A stretch of DNA of 64,000 nt. Source: Pseudomonadota bacterium (GTDB lineage: Bacteria; Pseudomonadota; Gammaproteobacteria; Burkholderiales; Burkholderiaceae_B). Within the stretch, counting starts at the first letter, position 1. Every line of letters begins with the position of its first letter. The notes under the pieces are model-generated. The model saw only the letters and a program-made list of their open reading frames with translations, did no database searches and had not been told where the DNA came from. The position numbers were made by a program, and so were the translations under genes. Positions 44,380 through 54,744 of this stretch are shown in pieces. The DNA is taken from the NCBI GenBank assembly GCA_023389155.1, contig JAEWEV010000011.1, positions 248,001 to 312,000 of the forward strand. The letters run 5' to 3'.

Positions 44380-45866
44380 GTAAAATCGAAGTCAAAAACA
44401 TCTACAAAATTTTCGGCAAAGAGCCCGAAAAATGGATCGATGCCGTCAAACAGGGCATCACCAAAGAAGAACTGCTGGCCAAAAGCGGACACACGCTGGG
44501 TCTCAAAGACATCAGCCTGAGTATTGAAGAGGGCAGCATTTATGTGATCATGGGATTGTCAGGCTCGGGCAAATCAACCCTGATCCGCCACTTTAACCGG
44601 CTGATCGAGCCGACGGCAGGACACATCCTGGTCGACGACACAGACGTTGTGACACTGGGCCGCAAAGATCTGGAAAAGTTTCGCCAGAACACCATGAGCA
44701 TGGTGTTCCAGCGCTTTGGCCTGCTGCCACATAAAACCGTCCTGGACAATGCCGCCTATGGCCTCTCCATTCAGGGCATGAGCAAAACCGAGGCGCACGA
44801 AAAAGGCGCCTACTGGCTGGATCAGGTCGGCCTGGCCGGCTTCGAAAATCAATACCCCCACCAGTTGTCTGGCGGTATGCAGCAGCGCGTGGGTCTGGCC
44901 CGGGCGCTGGCTACCGATGCAGACATTCTCCTGATGGATGAAGCCTTCTCGGCCCTGGACCCCCTGATTCGTCGCGAAATGCAGAACCAGTTGCTGGAAC
45001 TGCAGGCCAGACTGAACAAAACCATTGTATTCATCACCCATGATCTGGACGAAGCCCTGCGTCTGGGCAACCGGATTGCCATTCTCAAGGATGGGGAGCT
45101 GATACAGGAAGGTACCCCCGAGGATATTCTGCTATCTCCCGATAATGAATACGTGGCCGCCTTCCTGCAGGATGTGAACCGAGGCAAAGCGCTGAATGCC
45201 GGGCACGCCGTAAACGCGCCTCGTCTGACCCTGACCATGCGTGCCCGTCCTGCCCATGCCATTGAGCGCATGAAACAGTTCGACTACAAATTTGCCCCGG
45301 TGCTGGATGGCAAGGCCTTCGCCGGACTGCTGCGCCTGTCTGCCGCCGAAGATGCCGTGCGTGCCGGCTTGCGGGACATTTCCTCCAAGGTGGAAGAAGC
45401 CGTCACCGTATCCGCCGACACCAACCTGGATGAAGTGCTTACGCATATGCTGCAATCGACCGCGCCCGTTGTCGTGACCGACGAGAACGACGAATTTGTG
45501 GGCGTGATGTCACGTGCCAAGGTCGTGGAACTGGTCAGCCCCGCCATCGAAGGCAATAACGGCGACACCAATGCTGACGAGACAGGCAACGGCAACGGTC
45601 ATGACAGCAAGGACGTCGGCAACAGTGACACCGCAACCTCGCTCAAGGCAGCTGCAGCAACAACCGCGAGCGCAGGCGCATCTGCGACAGACGCTGCGGA
45701 TCCGAAGGCGACAACGGGTAAAGGTACGACGACGCGGGCTGCGGCCGCTTCCGATAGCAGCACGACAGCGATTCCGGACGACGAGCCCGAACCTCCCGAG
45801 GGCGCGATCGAACTGGACCCGTCACTGAAAAACAAACCGGAAAAAGCGCCAGGCCATCACAATTGA
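44376..45866 (+). CDS. Glycine betaine/proline ABC transporter ATP-binding protein (ProV-like) with long C-terminal tail
   Basis: 496 aa, longer than the usual 400. Walker A GLSGSGKST at 60-68, LSGGMQQRVGLARALATD, Walker B ILLMDEAFSALDPL, and the ProV-type N-terminal segment preceding Walker A. Residues about 280-390 form a CBS-domain pair (APVLDGKAFAGLLRL; APVVVTDENDEFVGVMSRAKVVELV), thought to sense ionic strength in OpuA. The last 100 residues are low-complexity: first Asn/Asp/Gly, then Ala/Thr/Ser, then acidic and Pro-rich. This tail is probably disordered; its function is unknown. Confidence 0.92.
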   Translation: MSKIEVKNIYKIFGKEPEKWIDAVKQGITKEELLAKSGHTLGLKDISLSIEEGSIYVIMGLSGSGKSTLIRHFNRLIEPTAGHILVDDTDVVTLGRKDLEKFRQNTMSMVFQRFGLLPHKTVLDNAAYGLSIQGMSKTEAHEKGAYWLDQVGLAGFENQYPHQLSGGMQQRVGLARALATDADILLMDEAFSALDPLIRREMQNQLLELQARLNKTIVFITHDLDEALRLGNRIAILKDGELIQEGTPEDILLSPDNEYVAAFLQDVNRGKALNAGHAVNAPRLTLTMRARPAHAIERMKQFDYKFAPVLDGKAFAGLLRLSAAEDAVRAGLRDISSKVEEAVTVSADTNLDEVLTHMLQSTAPVVVTDENDEFVGVMSRAKVVELVSPAIEGNNGDTNADETGNGNGHDSKDVGNSDTATSLKAAAATTASAGASATDAADPKATTGKGTTTRAAAASDSSTTAIPDDEPEPPEGAIELDPSLKNKPEKAPGHHN

Positions 45867-45891
45867 TGAGCGTTTAATCGCGCTTTGCATC

Positions 45892-45916
45892 GGGCTGCCG
45901 TGATGAACGGCAGCCC
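45892..45916. terminator. Hairpin between convergent proV-like and lysE-like genes
   Basis: GGGCTGCCGT (45892-45901) and ACGGCAGCCC (45907-45916) form a perfect 10-bp stem with a five-base loop, 25 bp after the ProV-like stop. The flanks are not strongly T-rich. Confidence 0.55.
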
Positions 45917-45936
45917 TGCCCAAGCATTATTTCCAG

Positions 45937-46548
45937 TTAGCCCAGCGCCTTGCCCCCGACCAGCTGCCAGGCGATCACCCACATGGTCACGCCGACAATC
46001 AGATCCAGGATTTTCCAGGCAACAGGTCGCTTAAACAGCGGCAGCAACAGTCTGGCACCGTAGCCCAGCGCAAAGAAAAACACCATTGATGCCGTAATGC
46101 CGCCAGCCGCAAACAGCCAGTGCTGTCCAGGGTATCTCGTTGACACCGAGCCAATCAGCAACAACGTATCAAGATAGACATGTGGATTGAGCCAGGTCAG
46201 CGCCAGGCACACCAGCAGCGTGCGCTTTAGCGACGGTGCTTCGATCTTGCTGTCCTGCATCACGGCCGTTTTGGTCAATGCCGAATGAAAATGCAGCAGC
46301 CCGTAAATAAACAGGAACAGGGCCCCTGCATATTTGATCAGGGGAACGATATGCGCTGCATAGCGCGCCACTACCGAAAACCCCAGTACACCAGTCAGAA
46401 TCAAGGCGGCATCGGATACGCTGCACACCAGACAGATCCAAAACACGTGGCTTTTGCGCAACCCCTGCTTCAGGACAAATGCATTTTGCGACCCGATCGC
46501 AAGAATCAGGGAACCGCTAAGAAAAAGACCGGCGAGGTAGGCGTTCAT
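45937..46548 (-). CDS. LysE/ArgO family amino acid exporter
   Basis: 203 aa, about six membrane helices. The GSQNAFVLKQGLRKSHVFWICLVCSVSDAALI motif near the N-terminus and LTWLNPHVYLDTLLLIGS in the middle are hallmarks of ArgO/LysE. These proteins export basic amino acids such as arginine or lysine. No LysG/ArgP-type regulator is adjacent. Confidence 0.9.
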   Translation of the reverse strand: MNAYLAGLFLSGSLILAIGSQNAFVLKQGLRKSHVFWICLVCSVSDAALILTGVLGFSVVARYAAHIVPLIKYAGALFLFIYGLLHFHSALTKTAVMQDSKIEAPSLKRTLLVCLALTWLNPHVYLDTLLLIGSVSTRYPGQHWLFAAGGITASMVFFFALGYGARLLLPLFKRPVAWKILDLIVGVTMWVIAWQLVGGKALG

Positions 46549-46716
46549 ACTGCTACTATTTCAATCGCAATACAACTGACAATATGGTAAAAAGGAATCA
46601 GCCGCATGCATGACAAATGGAAGACAGATAATATACCGGATATTGTCATACATGCGTCATAACTGGTTGTTGTAATAAGCGTCATCCCCGACCTGAACTT
46701 ACGGCTCGACATTACT

Positions 46717-47658
46717 TTGCCAGAAAACGCCACCACCCACTATCGCACGATCTGGATTTCCGACGTCCACCTGGGCACAAAGGGCTGCCAGGCGACAGCG
46801 CTGCTGGACTTCCTCAAGTACACGGAATCCGATACCCTCTATCTTGTAGGCGATATTATCGATGGCTGGCAGCTCAAAGGCAAATGGTTCTGGCCTCAAT
46901 CGCACAATGATGTCATCCAGAAAATACTGCGCAAATGTCGGCAGGGTACCCGGGTTGTCTACATTCCCGGTAATCATGACTCTTTCGCCCGTCATTATGT
47001 GGAACAGAATTTCGGCGGCATCGAAGTGCTCGAGGAAACCGAACATTTGACCGCGGACGGCAAGCGCCTGTGGATATTGCATGGCGACCGCTTCGACGGC
47101 GTCGTGCAGTTCGCCCCCTGGCTCGCCTATGTCGGCGATCACCTTTATGCTGCGGCGCTCACCTCCAACATATGGCTCAATAATGCCCGGGCGCGCATGG
47201 GCCTGGGTTACTGGTCATTGTCGCAGTATCTGAAGCAAAAAGTGAAAAATGCCGTCAGCTACATCTCGGCGTTCGAAGATGCCGTCATGCAGGAAGCGCG
47301 CAAGAACAATTATGACGGCGTGGTTTGCGGTCATATCCACAAGGCAGAAATCCGCGAAGTCGATGACATCCTGTATTGCAATGATGGCGACTGGGTGGAA
47401 AGCATGACCGCCCTGGTCGAACACGAAGACGGCTCTCTGCATATCGTGAAATGGGCTCCACCTACGGTGGTGCGCGAGAAAAAACCCAGACGCAGCCGCC
47501 TGCGTCAGGTGATTACCACGGCCAAATCAGCCGAAGAAAGCCCCGCTCCCGTTGCTGAACCGCTTTCCCGCGCGGGCTCACCGCCCGATGAAGCGCTGGC
47601 AGTCACCGCTGGTGAGTCCGAAGAGGAAAAAGAAAACCGCAACGTCATTCAGACCTGA
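46717..47658 (+). CDS. UDP-2,3-diacylglucosamine diphosphatase-like metallophosphoesterase (LpxH family)
   Basis: 313 aa from a TTG start; no ATG or GTG is in frame between the upstream stop and the first motif, so a rare start codon is needed. Motifs: SDVHLG (Asp16, His18), GDIIDGW (Asp46), GNHD at 85-88, LHGDRFD and VCGHIHKAEI. This is the LpxH2/YbbF-like class, here with a C-terminal extension of about 60 residues rich in Glu, Ala and Arg. LpxH acts in lipid A synthesis; because this lineage may carry a canonical LpxH elsewhere, a different phospho-substrate is possible. Confidence 0.82.
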   Translation: MPENATTHYRTIWISDVHLGTKGCQATALLDFLKYTESDTLYLVGDIIDGWQLKGKWFWPQSHNDVIQKILRKCRQGTRVVYIPGNHDSFARHYVEQNFGGIEVLEETEHLTADGKRLWILHGDRFDGVVQFAPWLAYVGDHLYAAALTSNIWLNNARARMGLGYWSLSQYLKQKVKNAVSYISAFEDAVMQEARKNNYDGVVCGHIHKAEIREVDDILYCNDGDWVESMTALVEHEDGSLHIVKWAPPTVVREKKPRRSRLRQVITTAKSAEESPAPVAEPLSRAGSPPDEALAVTAGESEEEKENRNVIQT

Positions 47659-47732
47659 GCCAGCCGCCCGCCTGCTATTGCACCGCGACTTCCGGAGAAA
47701 TGCGGCAGCGGCAGACTGCCCCGCTGCAACAC

Positions 47733-48490
47733 TCACGGACGCAGTTTATAACCCGTCCTGAACATCCATGACACCACCAGCGCGCACATCAGCAAAATAA
47801 ACAGGATAGTGAACAGGCTCACATAGTGATTCACATCCGCAACACCATAAAAGCTCCAGCGAAAGCCGCTGATCAGATAGACAACTGGGTTAAACAGGGC
47901 CACTTTGGGCCAGATTCCGGGCAACATGTGGATGGAGTAGAACGCGCCACCCAGAAAGGTCAGCGGCGTGATCACCATCAGCGGAATGATCTGCAGCTTC
48001 TCAAAGCCATCGGCCCAAAGCCCGATAATGAAGCCGAACATGCTGAAGGTGATCGCAGTCAGCACCAGGAACAGCACCATCCAGAAGGGATGCTGGATCT
48101 GGTATTCCACAAAGAAACGAGCCGTAAGCAGGATCAGCAGAGACAATATCAGCGTTTTGGTCGCCGCCGCCCCCACGTAACCCAGGATCACCTCGAAATA
48201 CGACACCGGTGCCGACATGATTTCATAGATCGTGCCGGACCACTTGGGCATATAGATTCCGAAAGAGGCATTGGACACGCTCTGCCCCAGCAATGCCATC
48301 ATCAACAGACCCGGCACAATGAACGCGCCATATGAAACCCCATCGATCTCGCCCATGCGCGAACCAATCGCCGCGCCGAAAACAATGAAATACAACGCCG
48401 TAGACAGCACCGGCGACGCAATACTCTGCATCAGGGTACGAAACGCCCGCGCCATCTCAAATTTGTAGATTGCCTTTACGCCATACAGAT

Positions 48491-48494
<4 letters not shown>
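47733..48494 (-). CDS. ABC-2 type exporter permease (YadH-like)
   Basis: 253 aa, six helices. Begins NLYGVKAIYKFEMARAFRTLMQSIASPVLSTALYFIVFG, as in YadH/NodJ-type permeases, and contains GTIYEIMSAPVSYFEVILGYVGAAATK and the C-terminal FNPVVYLISGFRWSFYG. It shares a four-base ATGA overlap with the upstream ATPase gene. Export of a lipid or polysaccharide-like substrate is typical; substrate unknown. Confidence 0.9.
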
Positions 48495-49456
<962 letters not shown>

Positions 49457-49628
49457 GTAATAGCCTGTTTGAGATAAGCAGAATAAATTTGAAGAGCAGC
49501 AAAAGTATAAGAATACCGTACCTGAAAAGATACTGCTGCGGGAGACAGTGGAACCAAAAATACGATTGAAACGAATAAATTCCTATTTTAATTTCCCAAT
49601 CCGATACACTTGTCTTAATCCACATTAA

Positions 49629-50249
49629 ATGAATGGGCATATCGCAATGGTCGAGATCGCGGGCAGCAAAGGCTATGCAGAAAAGGCACAACAGTTTGCC
49701 GCCGATTACGAGAGTGTCACCTTCGAAAAAGTACATAACCCGGTGCGCGGCTTTTATCCGGGCGCGCCCGCCAAAGTACTGGATATCGGTGCCGGTACAG
49801 GCCGCGACGCCGCCGCACTGGCCGCCCTTGGCTACGAGGTCGATGCCGTCGAACCCACTGTCGCCATGCGCGAACAGGCACTGCTGCATCATCCCCAGGC
49901 CCGTATCAACTGGATTGCCGACAGCCTGCCCGACCTGGAAACGGTCACTGCCAGCGGAAAAAAATACGATCTGGTGTTGCTGACCGCCGTCTGGATGCAT
50001 CTGCTGCCCCAGGAACGCCTGCCCGCCATGCAGCATTGCTCGGCGTTACTGGCACGTAACGGCATCATGTCCCTGTCACTGCGTCATGGTCCGGTACCCG
50101 CAGAGCGCCATATGTTTGACATTCCTGATGAAGAAACCATCTCGCTCGCCGGGGAATGCGGCCTGCAGCTGCTGTATCACAAAGTCTATAAAAACGACAC
50201 GCTGGGTCGTCAGAATATCTTCTGGAGCTACGCCGTATTCAGGAGATAA
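49629..50249 (+). CDS. Class I SAM-dependent methyltransferase
   Basis: 206 aa from the ATG at 49629; an internal ATG at 49647 is an alternative. The SAM-binding motif I is VLDIGAGTGRDAAALAALGYEVDAVEP at about 50-76, then motif II/III WIADSLPDLETV and LVLLTAVWMHLLPQERLPAM, resembling Methyltransferase_11/12. The substrate cannot be assigned. Its 3' end overlaps the convergent gamma-glutamylcyclotransferase-like gene by 11 bp. Confidence 0.88.
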   Translation: MNGHIAMVEIAGSKGYAEKAQQFAADYESVTFEKVHNPVRGFYPGAPAKVLDIGAGTGRDAAALAALGYEVDAVEPTVAMREQALLHHPQARINWIADSLPDLETVTASGKKYDLVLLTAVWMHLLPQERLPAMQHCSALLARNGIMSLSLRHGPVPAERHMFDIPDEETISLAGECGLQLLYHKVYKNDTLGRQNIFWSYAVFRR

Positions 50250-50754
50250 GGTCCGCCGGACGCCAGCACACCGTGCCTGAGGTGTCCGCAACCAGCCGCC
50301 GTCCATCGTGCTCGCGCTCACGGATATACGTCCACACGGCCTGCGCCCCGCCTTCCGTCCTGACCGTGGTCAGCACCCGGAAATAAAGACCCGATCCGTC
50401 TGCACGAAACTCTTCCAGCAAATCAATCATGGGCACATCACGCTCCGGACGTTCAAACACCATAAGCTCGCCCTCGATCAGATCCCAGTCACCCTCCGGT
50501 TTCTCCAGAGGGCCGGGTTCCTGCTCCCGCAGGGCATCAGTCGCAGGACTGTCGGTCCCCCGCGCCAATATCGCCTGCGGGGGAATCTCCACCATGGGGT
50601 AACCCTCATCACGATCAAGATGATAAATCCGGCCCCATAGCCACGCCTTCTCGGTATGGGCCGCCATGGAACAATGCCGTTCGTGATTGCAACAACCGGT
50701 TTTCAATGTGCCGTATACAAAAAGCCGCATGGCGCCGGATGCACCCTCTGACAT
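50239..50754 (-). CDS. Gamma-glutamylcyclotransferase-like (AIG2/BtrG) protein
   Basis: 171 aa. The substrate-loop signature FVYGTLKTG lies near residue 12 and the catalytic acidic residue would be in the VEGELMVFERP-like segment (LIEGELMVFERPERD). The C-terminal part WTYIREREHDGRRL fits the family. Members turn gamma-glutamyl amines or peptides into 5-oxoproline. A cysteine-rich KTGCCNHERHC segment follows the signature and is somewhat unusual. It overlaps the methyltransferase gene tail-to-tail. Confidence 0.82.
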   Translation of the reverse strand: MSEGASGAMRLFVYGTLKTGCCNHERHCSMAAHTEKAWLWGRIYHLDRDEGYPMVEIPPQAILARGTDSPATDALREQEPGPLEKPEGDWDLIEGELMVFERPERDVPMIDLLEEFRADGSGLYFRVLTTVRTEGGAQAVWTYIREREHDGRRLVADTSGTVCWRPADLIS

Positions 50755-50769
50755 TCCTAAGCGCTCCCT

Positions 50770-51222
50770 TTAACCCCAATAACCCACGCCGCGCGCCATC
50801 ATGGCCGCAGCCAGCACGATCAGCACAATACAGACCAGCTCATAGTGAATCAGCTTGCGGATCCGTCTGATTACAGCGGGATCCAGCACCGGCTCGCGAC
50901 CGCGATTGACGCTCTTGCGCCATGAGAGGAACGTCATGGTCGGATAAATCGAAAGTATGGCAACCGTAAAGAAAAGCAGCAGCTTGGCAATGAAGGGGAT
51001 GCTGTGGAAATAATACTCTGCGCCTTTCTCGAAAAAAATCACGCGCAAAAAACCCACGACCAGCAACAGCATGGCTGAAGCCCCATAGATGGCATCAGCG
51101 CGCAAAATGCGACGCGCACGTTCGATACTGATGCGATCCTTTACCAGCACCAGCTCGACAGTCACCGCCGCAACGAGCGTAAAAGCCAGCACATGATGCA
51201 GAAATGCAAAAAGCAGAGTCAT
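50770..51222 (-). CDS. DUF2214 family membrane protein
   Basis: 150 aa with four hydrophobic segments (FLHHVLAFTLVAAVTVELVL; YGASAMLLLVVGFLRVIFF; PFIAKLLLFFTVAILSIY; YELVCIVLIVLAAAMMA). The FLHH opening and the EKGAEYYFHS loop with its histidines match DUF2214. Function is unknown; histidines placed in helices suggest haem or metal contact. It lies 15 bp before the cyclotransferase-like gene on the same strand, so the two are probably co-transcribed. Confidence 0.82.
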   Translation of the reverse strand: MTLLFAFLHHVLAFTLVAAVTVELVLVKDRISIERARRILRADAIYGASAMLLLVVGFLRVIFFEKGAEYYFHSIPFIAKLLLFFTVAILSIYPTMTFLSWRKSVNRGREPVLDPAVIRRIRKLIHYELVCIVLIVLAAAMMARGVGYWG

Positions 51223-51594
51223 TGTGGATACCTTTTATGATCGCAGACCCGTTTATCGGTCTGTATTCTCTGAGCAGGCACGTCGGAATCGGCCGGGCCA
51301 CCTCGCACATGCGCCTTGGTAATCCGCAGACCTGCTGCCTGTCTGCGGGTGCGAGTCAATACTTTAATGGATATTACGGGTGAAATACAACAGGCTGACA
51401 AAATCTTCGCCTGGTTATCATACCGATACGTTGCCTCGCTGGCGCGCAGTAGCCATGAAGCACCAAGCAAAATCGCTGCCGGACAGCAATTCGACGCAGG
51501 CGCTCAGGCCTGGCGCGGATCAATCTTGCAAAAACTTCGAACCGGCAAAAAGTGCGACGCAAAACCCGGTCTGCCCTTCTCCAGGCCCTGAATT
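51223..51594. other. Intergenic region without a convincing gene
   Basis: 372 bp between the DUF2214 start and the GntR stop. Open frames here are short and have no recognisable motif. It contains a nested inverted repeat: CCGCAGAC (51324-51331) with GTCTGCGG (51341-51348), enclosed by CTCGCAC (51302-51308) with GTGCGAG (51349-51355). There is no T-run. It could be a structured 5' leader or an operator; nothing else is evident. Confidence 0.4.
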
Positions 51595-52293
51595 TTATTT
51601 GTTGCTTGCGTCTTCCGCAGGAATCTGGCCGATCTGTTCTGTCATCGAGGCCAGCGCGATTTCTGATGCTTTACCGACATGTTCACCACAAAGCCTTGCA
51701 GCGAGATCCGCATCCCGATTTCGGATCGCATCGATGATTGCCTGCAGTTCCCTGACTGTGTCGTGAAGTCGTCCGGGTTGAGCCATGGAAAGACGACGCA
51801 GGGAATTGATACGATTATTCAGGCCGGTCAGCATGTCTTTCACGACAGGATTACCACAGGCGCCGAGCAGCACATTATAGAATTCATTCTTTGCGTGAAT
51901 CAGTGCCTTGGGGTCGGCCCCGTCCTGACACTGCGCGATGAGTGCCAGATTGGATTCAAGCGCCGCGATATCCTGTTCCGACGCATTTTTGGCACAGCCG
52001 GCCCCAGCCAGGGCTTCTAGTGCCTGACGCACCGCGTAAATGGATTTCGCTTCATCAATGCGAATTTCCGGAATGACCGGACCACGAAATGGCACGATAG
52101 TAATTAGCGACTCAGCTTCCAGCTGCTGCAACACTTCTCGCATCAATGAGCGGCTGACATCGAATAATTGACAGAGTTCGCGCTCTACCAGCTTCTGACC
52201 CGGTGCAAAAGAGCCATCTACAATAGCTCTTCGCATACCGTCAATAACCTGCTTTTTAAGAGAAAAGTCTACACGCTCGAATTGAATGCTCAT
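51595..52293 (-). CDS. GntR family transcriptional regulator, FadR/FCD subfamily
   Basis: 232 aa. N-terminal winged HTH (ELCQLFDVSRSLMREVLQQLEAESLI) and an all-helical C-terminal FCD domain (AVRQALEALAGAGCAKNAS; IHAKNEFYNVLLGACGN; GRLHDTVRELQAIIDAIRNRD). FCD regulators respond to organic acids. Last in the leftward 57.2-51.6 kb cluster (38 bp after the dehydrogenase), so it is most likely the cluster's regulator. Confidence 0.92.
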   Translation of the reverse strand: MSIQFERVDFSLKKQVIDGMRRAIVDGSFAPGQKLVERELCQLFDVSRSLMREVLQQLEAESLITIVPFRGPVIPEIRIDEAKSIYAVRQALEALAGAGCAKNASEQDIAALESNLALIAQCQDGADPKALIHAKNEFYNVLLGACGNPVVKDMLTGLNNRINSLRRLSMAQPGRLHDTVRELQAIIDAIRNRDADLAARLCGEHVGKASEIALASMTEQIGQIPAEDASNK

Positions 52294-52331
52294 GAATGCA
52301 TCTGAAATAGTAAAGTGCCACCAATATGCAT

Positions 52332-53219
52332 CTAACTTAAAGGTATGTCAATTGTCCGGGACACATGCCTGGCCAGTTCAGTATGGTCAGCGCCTTTCGA
52401 AAGATTGTCGTTGGCGGCACTCCATATTTTCAGGCAAAGCTGCGAAAATTCGGCCTTCTGATCTGTATCCAGCCCCAGTGCAATACCAAGATCCTTTACC
52501 ATCAACGCCAGGCCAAAACCGGCATTATACTTTCCAGACAGGACAAATTGCCTGAATTTCTTCTGCGTAGAGTTATTCATTCCGGTCGACGCATTCAAGA
52601 TATCCACCATCGCTTCCGGTTCCAGTCCAAACCGTTTCCCCAGCAAAATGGCTTCAATGCCAATCAGAAATCCGCCTGCAGAAACCAGATTATTCAGCGC
52701 TTTCATCGCATGAGCAGTACCAACGGCGCCCGTACGAACGACGCTGGAGCCCAGCGCGTCAAGTATGGGTTCAACCTGTTTCTGAACCTGTTCATCGCCC
52801 CCGAACATGATAGACAGATCACCCGTTTCTGCTCTCGACACACCACCTGATACGGGCGCATCTACCAACTGGGCATGACGCTGCAACGCCTCTGCAGCAA
52901 GTGCCTGAGTGATCACTGGTGAACCCGAACTCATTTCGATGATAATGGTTCCCGCATTCATCGTGCTAAATACGCCCTCTGCCCCTCTGAGCACCTCTTC
53001 GACAATACTGCTTGTCGGCAGCATGGTGATGATGATGCTGGCCTGGGCCGCAACCTTTGCCGGCGAATCCATCGCCGTGACACGTTCGTGCGTCACACTA
53101 CACGCGGCCTGCGGATTAGCGTCAAAGACTGCAATGCAATACCCTGCTTTCGCAAGATTCTTAACCATTGGTTTGCCCATACTTCCCAAGCCGATAAATC
53201 CGATTTGTGGTTTAGCCAT
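52332..53219 (-). CDS. NAD(P)-dependent beta-hydroxyacid dehydrogenase (3-hydroxyisobutyrate dehydrogenase family), copy A
   Basis: 295 aa. N-terminal Rossmann motif GFIGLGSMGKPMVKNLAKAGY, substrate-binding DAPVSGGVSRAETGDLSIMFGG near 122, catalytic lysine in GTAHAMKALNNLV near 170, and the family C-terminal helices. The enzyme oxidises a 3-hydroxy acid to a semialdehyde or oxo acid. The neighbouring aldehyde dehydrogenase would take a semialdehyde further. A paralogue lies at the upstream end of the same cluster. Confidence 0.92.
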   Translation of the reverse strand: MAKPQIGFIGLGSMGKPMVKNLAKAGYCIAVFDANPQAACSVTHERVTAMDSPAKVAAQASIIITMLPTSSIVEEVLRGAEGVFSTMNAGTIIIEMSSGSPVITQALAAEALQRHAQLVDAPVSGGVSRAETGDLSIMFGGDEQVQKQVEPILDALGSSVVRTGAVGTAHAMKALNNLVSAGGFLIGIEAILLGKRFGLEPEAMVDILNASTGMNNSTQKKFRQFVLSGKYNAGFGLALMVKDLGIALGLDTDQKAEFSQLCLKIWSAANDNLSKGADHTELARHVSRTIDIPLS

Positions 53220-53256
53220 GATAATGTCTCTTTAAATATTGTTGATTCAAGTGGAT

Positions 53257-54684
53257 TCAGTGGTGGAAACCCACCATGCTCTTTAATTCCAGATACTCCA
53301 TCAATCCTGCTTTGCCCCATTCTCTCCCGTTGCCAGATTGCTTGTATCCACCAAAGGACGCTCCAAAATCCGGGGGAGGATAATTGATGTGCACCGTTCC
53401 GGCCTGCAGTCTTCGCGCGACCTCACTGACAACATCCATATCCTTGCCTTGCACATAGCCGGCCAGACCGTAGTCAGTACTGTTCGCCAGTTCGACGGCC
53501 TCATCAATGGAGTCATAAGCCATGATGACCAGCACCGGTCCGAATATCTCTTCCCGAGCAATCTTCATGTCCCGCGTGACATCAGCAAAAATCGTCGGCC
53601 GGACATAATAGCCCTTCTCATACGGCGTTGCCCTGCCAAGTCCGCCGGCAACCAGTCGGGCGCCTTCGTTTATTCCGCTTGCAATATGGGCCTGAATACT
53701 CTCGTATTGCCGCTGGTTTACGACTGGCCCAAGATTCACCCTGGGATCATCGGCCGGCCCAACGATATAGGTATCTGCAGCCCGGGCAGCAATATCTGCT
53801 GCTTTATCCATACAATCCCCCGGCACCAGCATCCGGGTAGGAATGGAGCATGATTGTCCCGAATTGGTAAAACAGGCGGCCACGCCTTTTCTGACTGCGA
53901 CCTCAAAATCTGCATCTGGCAGAAGGACATTCGCCGACTTTCCCCCTAGCTCCTGTGCGACTCTTTTGACGGTTGGCGCTGCGCTGCGGGCCACTTCAAT
54001 GCCGGCACGCGTTGAGCCGGTGAACGACACCATCGATACATCCGGATGTTCTGCCAGACGGCCGCCGACCTCCCGACCATCGCCCATGACAAGATTAAAT
54101 ACGCCAGGCGGGACGCCTGCTTCATCCATTACCCTGGCAAAAAGCATACTACTTAAGGGCGAATACTCGCTTGGTTTTAGCACCATCGTGCAACCTGCCG
54201 CAATAGCGGGCGCCAGCTTCACAACAATCTGATTAATCGGCCAGTTCCAGGGAGTGATAAGGCCGCATACGCCGATCGGCTCCATACGCATTCTCGTTGT
54301 ACCCTGATCCCACTCGAAGTCAAACGTTTCCAGAACCGAGATCGCTTCCTTCAAGTGAACGATCCCTCTCTTTGCCTGAAATTCACGGGCAAAGGAAATG
54401 GGACTTCCCATTTCCAGACTCATGAGTTGGGCAAACTCCTCGTAATGTTTTTCATATGTGGCGAGAATGCTGGCCAGCAATTCCAGCCTTTCTTCCTTCA
54501 TCGTAGTCATGAATGCTGGCAGCGCGCGTTTTGCTGCTTCAACTGCCATATCAATGTCTGCCGCGTTGCCCATAGCGATGGTTGCGCACACCTCTTCCGT
54601 CGAAGGATTCAAGACGTCGAACGTGGCAGTACCCTGTGGCGTCGCCCACCTCCCATCGATATAGAATTTGTCATGCACAATCAC
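53257..54684 (-). CDS. Aldehyde dehydrogenase family protein
   Basis: 475 aa. Motifs: PWNWPINQIVVKLAPAIAAGCTMVLKPSE, FTGSTRAGIEVARSAA, AQELGGKSANVLLPDAD with the general-base Glu, and TNSGQSCSIPTRMLV with the catalytic Cys; EEIFGPVLVIMAYD follows. It converts an aldehyde or semialdehyde to the acid with NAD(P)+; no CoA-dependent subtype marks are apparent. Middle gene of the cluster between the Bug receptor and dehydrogenase copy A, 37 bp before the latter. Confidence 0.93.
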   Translation of the reverse strand: MIVHDKFYIDGRWATPQGTATFDVLNPSTEEVCATIAMGNAADIDMAVEAAKRALPAFMTTMKEERLELLASILATYEKHYEEFAQLMSLEMGSPISFAREFQAKRGIVHLKEAISVLETFDFEWDQGTTRMRMEPIGVCGLITPWNWPINQIVVKLAPAIAAGCTMVLKPSEYSPLSSMLFARVMDEAGVPPGVFNLVMGDGREVGGRLAEHPDVSMVSFTGSTRAGIEVARSAAPTVKRVAQELGGKSANVLLPDADFEVAVRKGVAACFTNSGQSCSIPTRMLVPGDCMDKAADIAARAADTYIVGPADDPRVNLGPVVNQRQYESIQAHIASGINEGARLVAGGLGRATPYEKGYYVRPTIFADVTRDMKIAREEIFGPVLVIMAYDSIDEAVELANSTDYGLAGYVQGKDMDVVSEVARRLQAGTVHINYPPPDFGASFGGYKQSGNGREWGKAGLMEYLELKSMVGFHH

Positions 54685-54744
54685 GCTTCAAGCTCCCGGA
54701 TAGATGACCGAGGCCAGGCTATGCCGGCTCTCGGAAACTCATGT

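Noticed and set aside
51316..51591. A 91-residue plus-strand frame in the gap before the GntR gene
   Set aside because: No motif or good ribosome site; its start lies inside the inverted repeat.
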